Source of the DNA: Anaerolineae bacterium
GTDB taxonomy: Bacteria > Chloroflexota > Anaerolineae > Aggregatilineales > Phototrophicaceae
Reading direction: 5' to 3'
Assembly: GCA_020849765.1 (NCBI GenBank)
Contig: JADLAY010000024.1
Span: 62,001 to 126,000, forward strand
DNA: 64,000 nucleotides
Below are positions 62,188 through 64,000 of the stretch, in pieces. How positions within the stretch are numbered: the stretch's first letter is position 1; every line of letters begins with the position of its first letter. The position numbers and the translations under genes are program-made. The notes beneath the pieces are model-generated. The model saw only the letters and a program-made list of their open reading frames with translations. It had not been told where the DNA came from and searched no databases.

Positions 62188-62270
62188 CGCTATTTCCCTC
62201 CCGAAATATTCTTAAAAGCATCTCATAGACCGCGATTGCCAGGATTTGCGCTGAGTGTTCCTCCTCTTCA

Positions 62271-63077
62271 CTACGAACGGCCGGTGCCGCTTTCTCTGAT
62301 CGGTAGCTCACGCCGTGCGCCAAGCGAGTACGAGAACTCGTCGGCGAGCGTGCGAACTCGTCCCCCAATCTCGGGGAAGCTCTCAATCGACACGCGCGAG
62401 CCAGGGCCGGAAATGCCCATCGCCGCGATGACGTGATTGCTGTTATCCCGAATGGGTGCGGCCACACAGCGAACGCCGATGAAGGTCTCTTCGTCGTCGG
62501 TCGCGTACCCCAATTCCTGCACACGAGCGAGTTCTTGCCGCAGAGTCTCTTTGCTCGTCAGAGTGTGGGGGGTCAGGGCCTTGAGTGTCAGATGATCGAC
62601 TAAGTATTCGCGTTCGGCATCCGGCAGGAAGGCGACGATGGCCTTGCCGACCGCCGAGACGTAGACCGGACGGCGCAGACCCAGCAGCGGGCCGACCGTC
62701 AGCGCTTCCAGGCTGGGCAGGTGATTGACGTAGACGACTTCATCGCCCTGCAGGACGGCCAGACTGACCGCCTCGCCGAGGTCGTCACGCAGCTGCTTGA
62801 GCCAGGGGGTCGCGAGCGAGGGCCAGTGCAGACTGGCCTGGATCGTGCTTTCTAAGGCGTATATTTTGCGGCTGCTGAGGATGTACTGGTCGCTGAGCGG
62901 GTCGCGTTCGACAAAACCGTGCGCCGCCAACGTGGTCAGAATGCGGTATGCTGTGCTGCGATCGACATCGAGCGCATCCGCCAGCGCTTTGGGCGTCAAT
63001 GAGTGTTTGGCGACCAGTTCGAGCGCCGCCAGACCGCGTGACAACGATTGGATGAGGTTAGGGTCTTGTTCTATCAC
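62271..63077 (-). CDS. IclR-family transcriptional regulator
   Basis: A 268-aa regulator with a GTG start at 63077. The winged-HTH (LTPKALADALDVDRSTAYRILTTLAAHGFVERDP) is followed by the GAF-like effector domain (GDEVVYVNHLPSLEALTVGPLLGLRRPVYVSAVGKAIVAFLP). IclR proteins bind a small acid or sugar and repress or activate neighbouring catabolic genes. It is oriented with the transporter operon and divergent from the Gfo/Idh/MocA gene across an operator-like palindrome. Confidence 0.94.
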   Translation of the reverse strand: MIEQDPNLIQSLSRGLAALELVAKHSLTPKALADALDVDRSTAYRILTTLAAHGFVERDPLSDQYILSSRKIYALESTIQASLHWPSLATPWLKQLRDDLGEAVSLAVLQGDEVVYVNHLPSLEALTVGPLLGLRRPVYVSAVGKAIVAFLPDAEREYLVDHLTLKALTPHTLTSKETLRQELARVQELGYATDDEETFIGVRCVAAPIRDNSNHVIAAMGISGPGSRVSIESFPEIGGRVRTLADEFSYSLGARRELPIRESGTGRS

Positions 63078-63107
63078 TGTTGCAACTCGTGCCGCTTCGA
63101 GTTATGC

Positions 63108-63139
63108 TGTGCGCTATTCGCACAACGCTGTGCGTATTG
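63108..63139. promoter_or_regulatory. Putative IclR operator(s)
   Basis: A perfect dyad TGTGCG-ctatt-CGCACA lies at 63108-63124. A second, imperfect dyad TGTGCGTATTGTACA follows at about 63129-63143. Both lie between the divergent iclR-type gene and the oxidoreductase. Palindromes of this size are usual for IclR binding. Confidence 0.55.
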
Positions 63140-63248
63140 TACAACGATTAATTGAGGCGTCAAGAAATTCGTTATTTGGCTCTTGAGCGTTTCTCTCTGC
63201 GGCAAGTGAGGGGAACGTGGCGCGGGACGAGCACGCGCAGGGGGCAAT

Positions 63249-64000
63249 GTGAGCGAGAAGGTGCGGTTTGGGGTGATCGGCTGCGGCGTGGCGGCGTGGA
63301 TGGGCCATTTGCCGTGGATCTGGAGTCACCCAGGAGCAGAGCTGGTCGCCGTCTGTGATACCGACATGGCGCGGGCACGCGGCGCGCAAGAGCGATACAA
63401 CGCCCGGATTGCGACAACCGATCATCACGAGCTGCTGGCGCGCGAGGACATCGACGCGGTCTGTATTTGCACGCCGCCGGGGTCACACGCGCCGCTGACG
63501 ATTGAGGCATTCGAGCACGACAAGCACGTGCTGCTGGAAAAGCCGATGGGCCGCAGCCTGGACGAATGCCGGACGATGATCGCGGCGGCACAGCGCAGCG
63601 GCAAGTTCCTGATGATGGGGCACGAGAAGCGCTTCAACCTGGCGTTCGAGCGCGTGCGCCAGATCATCGCGCAGGGGACGATCGGCGAGGTCTTCTATCT
63701 GGTCGTGCACTGGGGTGCGTCGGTCAAGCTGGCGCCCGAACGGATGATCCCGGCGGGCTACCGCGAGAACTACGAGTGGCGCTGGAAAGACCCGAACGTG
63801 GGCGGCGGCATCCTGCAGGATCATCTGCCGCACTACGTCGATCTGTGGCGCTGGTGGGTAGGCGCCGAGGTCGAGTCGGTCTACGCCGAAGTCCAGAACA
63901 TCACGCGCGATTATCTCAACCGACCCGACATCGGCCTGTGGGAAGACTTCGGCACGGTCATGATGCGCTTCGGCAATGGGGCGGTCGGCGTCTTCAACAC
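63249..64000 (+). CDS. Gfo/Idh/MocA-family oxidoreductase, 3' end cut by window edge
   Basis: Translated by hand from GTG 63249 (AGGGGG five bases upstream); 250 codons are visible and the frame is open at the edge. The Rossmann motif is VIGCGVAAWMGH. The NAD-binding and catalytic region has VCICTPPGSHAP, then HVLLEKPMGRS, the EKP motif typical of the family. The C-terminal alpha/beta domain has GGILQDHLPHYVDLWRWW with the His of the active site. It oxidises or reduces sugars or inositols with NAD(P). It is divergent from iclR and is probably part of the same regulon. Confidence 0.92.
   Translation, partial: MSEKVRFGVIGCGVAAWMGHLPWIWSHPGAELVAVCDTDMARARGAQERYNARIATTDHHELLAREDIDAVCICTPPGSHAPLTIEAFEHDKHVLLEKPMGRSLDECRTMIAAAQRSGKFLMMGHEKRFNLAFERVRQIIAQGTIGEVFYLVVHWGASVKLAPERMIPAGYRENYEWRWKDPNVGGGILQDHLPHYVDLWRWWVGAEVESVYAEVQNITRDYLNRPDIGLWEDFGTVMMRFGNGAVGVFN

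Overview
The window looks like chromosome of a GC-rich, free-living bacterium. TTG/GTG starts, long hydrophilic TPR proteins with one membrane segment, Thr/Pro/Glu-rich secreted repeats and the housekeeping gene types suggest Chloroflexota (Anaerolineae-like). That placement is inference from gene style; no taxonomic marker was searched. No CRISPR array, rRNA or complete insertion sequence was seen.

Layout. 1-23.3 kb is GC-rich core genome: an ABC exporter cut by the left edge, a TIR-like/zinc-ribbon/membrane protein, a TPR protein, two paralogous GT4 glycosyltransferases around a secreted repeat protein, plsX-fabF, a tight three-gene operon of unknown function (11.9-14.7 kb), tRNA-Leu(GAG), a TPR membrane protein, a hybrid response regulator/histidine kinase divergent from an S41 protease, smpB with an unknown overlapping gene, a STAND NTPase, tRNA-Arg(TCG) and tRNA-Glu(CTC).

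23.4-51.3 kb is a visibly AT-richer genomic island inserted at the 3' end of tRNA-Glu. A perfect 16-bp direct repeat (end of tRNA-Glu at 23416-23431; copy at 51307-51322) gives attL and attR, and what looks like the tRNA's original terminator lies just beyond attR. The left end carries a serine-recombinase C-terminal remnant and a plasmid-like block (ExeA-type ATPase, basic ribbon-helix-helix protein, replication-initiator-like gene with iteron-like repeats upstream). The cargo is two large defence-type operons. The first (26.4-41.3 kb) joins a type I-like N6-adenine methylase and specificity subunit to a NERD/pseudokinase/kinase/DptF-like ATPase fusion, a DptG-like protein and a 1796-aa DptH/HerA-like ATPase with an embedded PD-(D/E)xK motif. 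It resembles the methylation-associated defence system (MADS): a methylation module coupled to a DndFGH-type effector. The second (43.3-50.9 kb) is a pPIWI-RE operon: PD-(D/E)xK nuclease, DinG/XPD-like helicase with a four-cysteine cluster, and a prokaryotic PIWI-RE protein. Between them, on the opposite strand, lie an XRE regulator, an ImmA/IrrE-type protease and a split BrxA (DUF1819)-like gene.

51.4-64 kb returns to GC-rich core: one long leftward catabolic locus. An IclR regulator is followed by a carbohydrate-type ABC transporter (binding protein, two permeases, ATPase), then SDR, RraA-like aldolase/decarboxylase, Ldh2-type dehydrogenase, sugar-phosphate isomerase-like enzyme, zinc alcohol dehydrogenase, BKACE-type cleavage enzyme and HpcH/HpaI aldolase. 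A Gfo/Idh/MocA oxidoreductase, cut by the right edge, is divergent from iclR across an operator-like palindrome. The set suggests import and stepwise oxidation/cleavage of a sugar acid or polyol; the substrate cannot be read from sequence.
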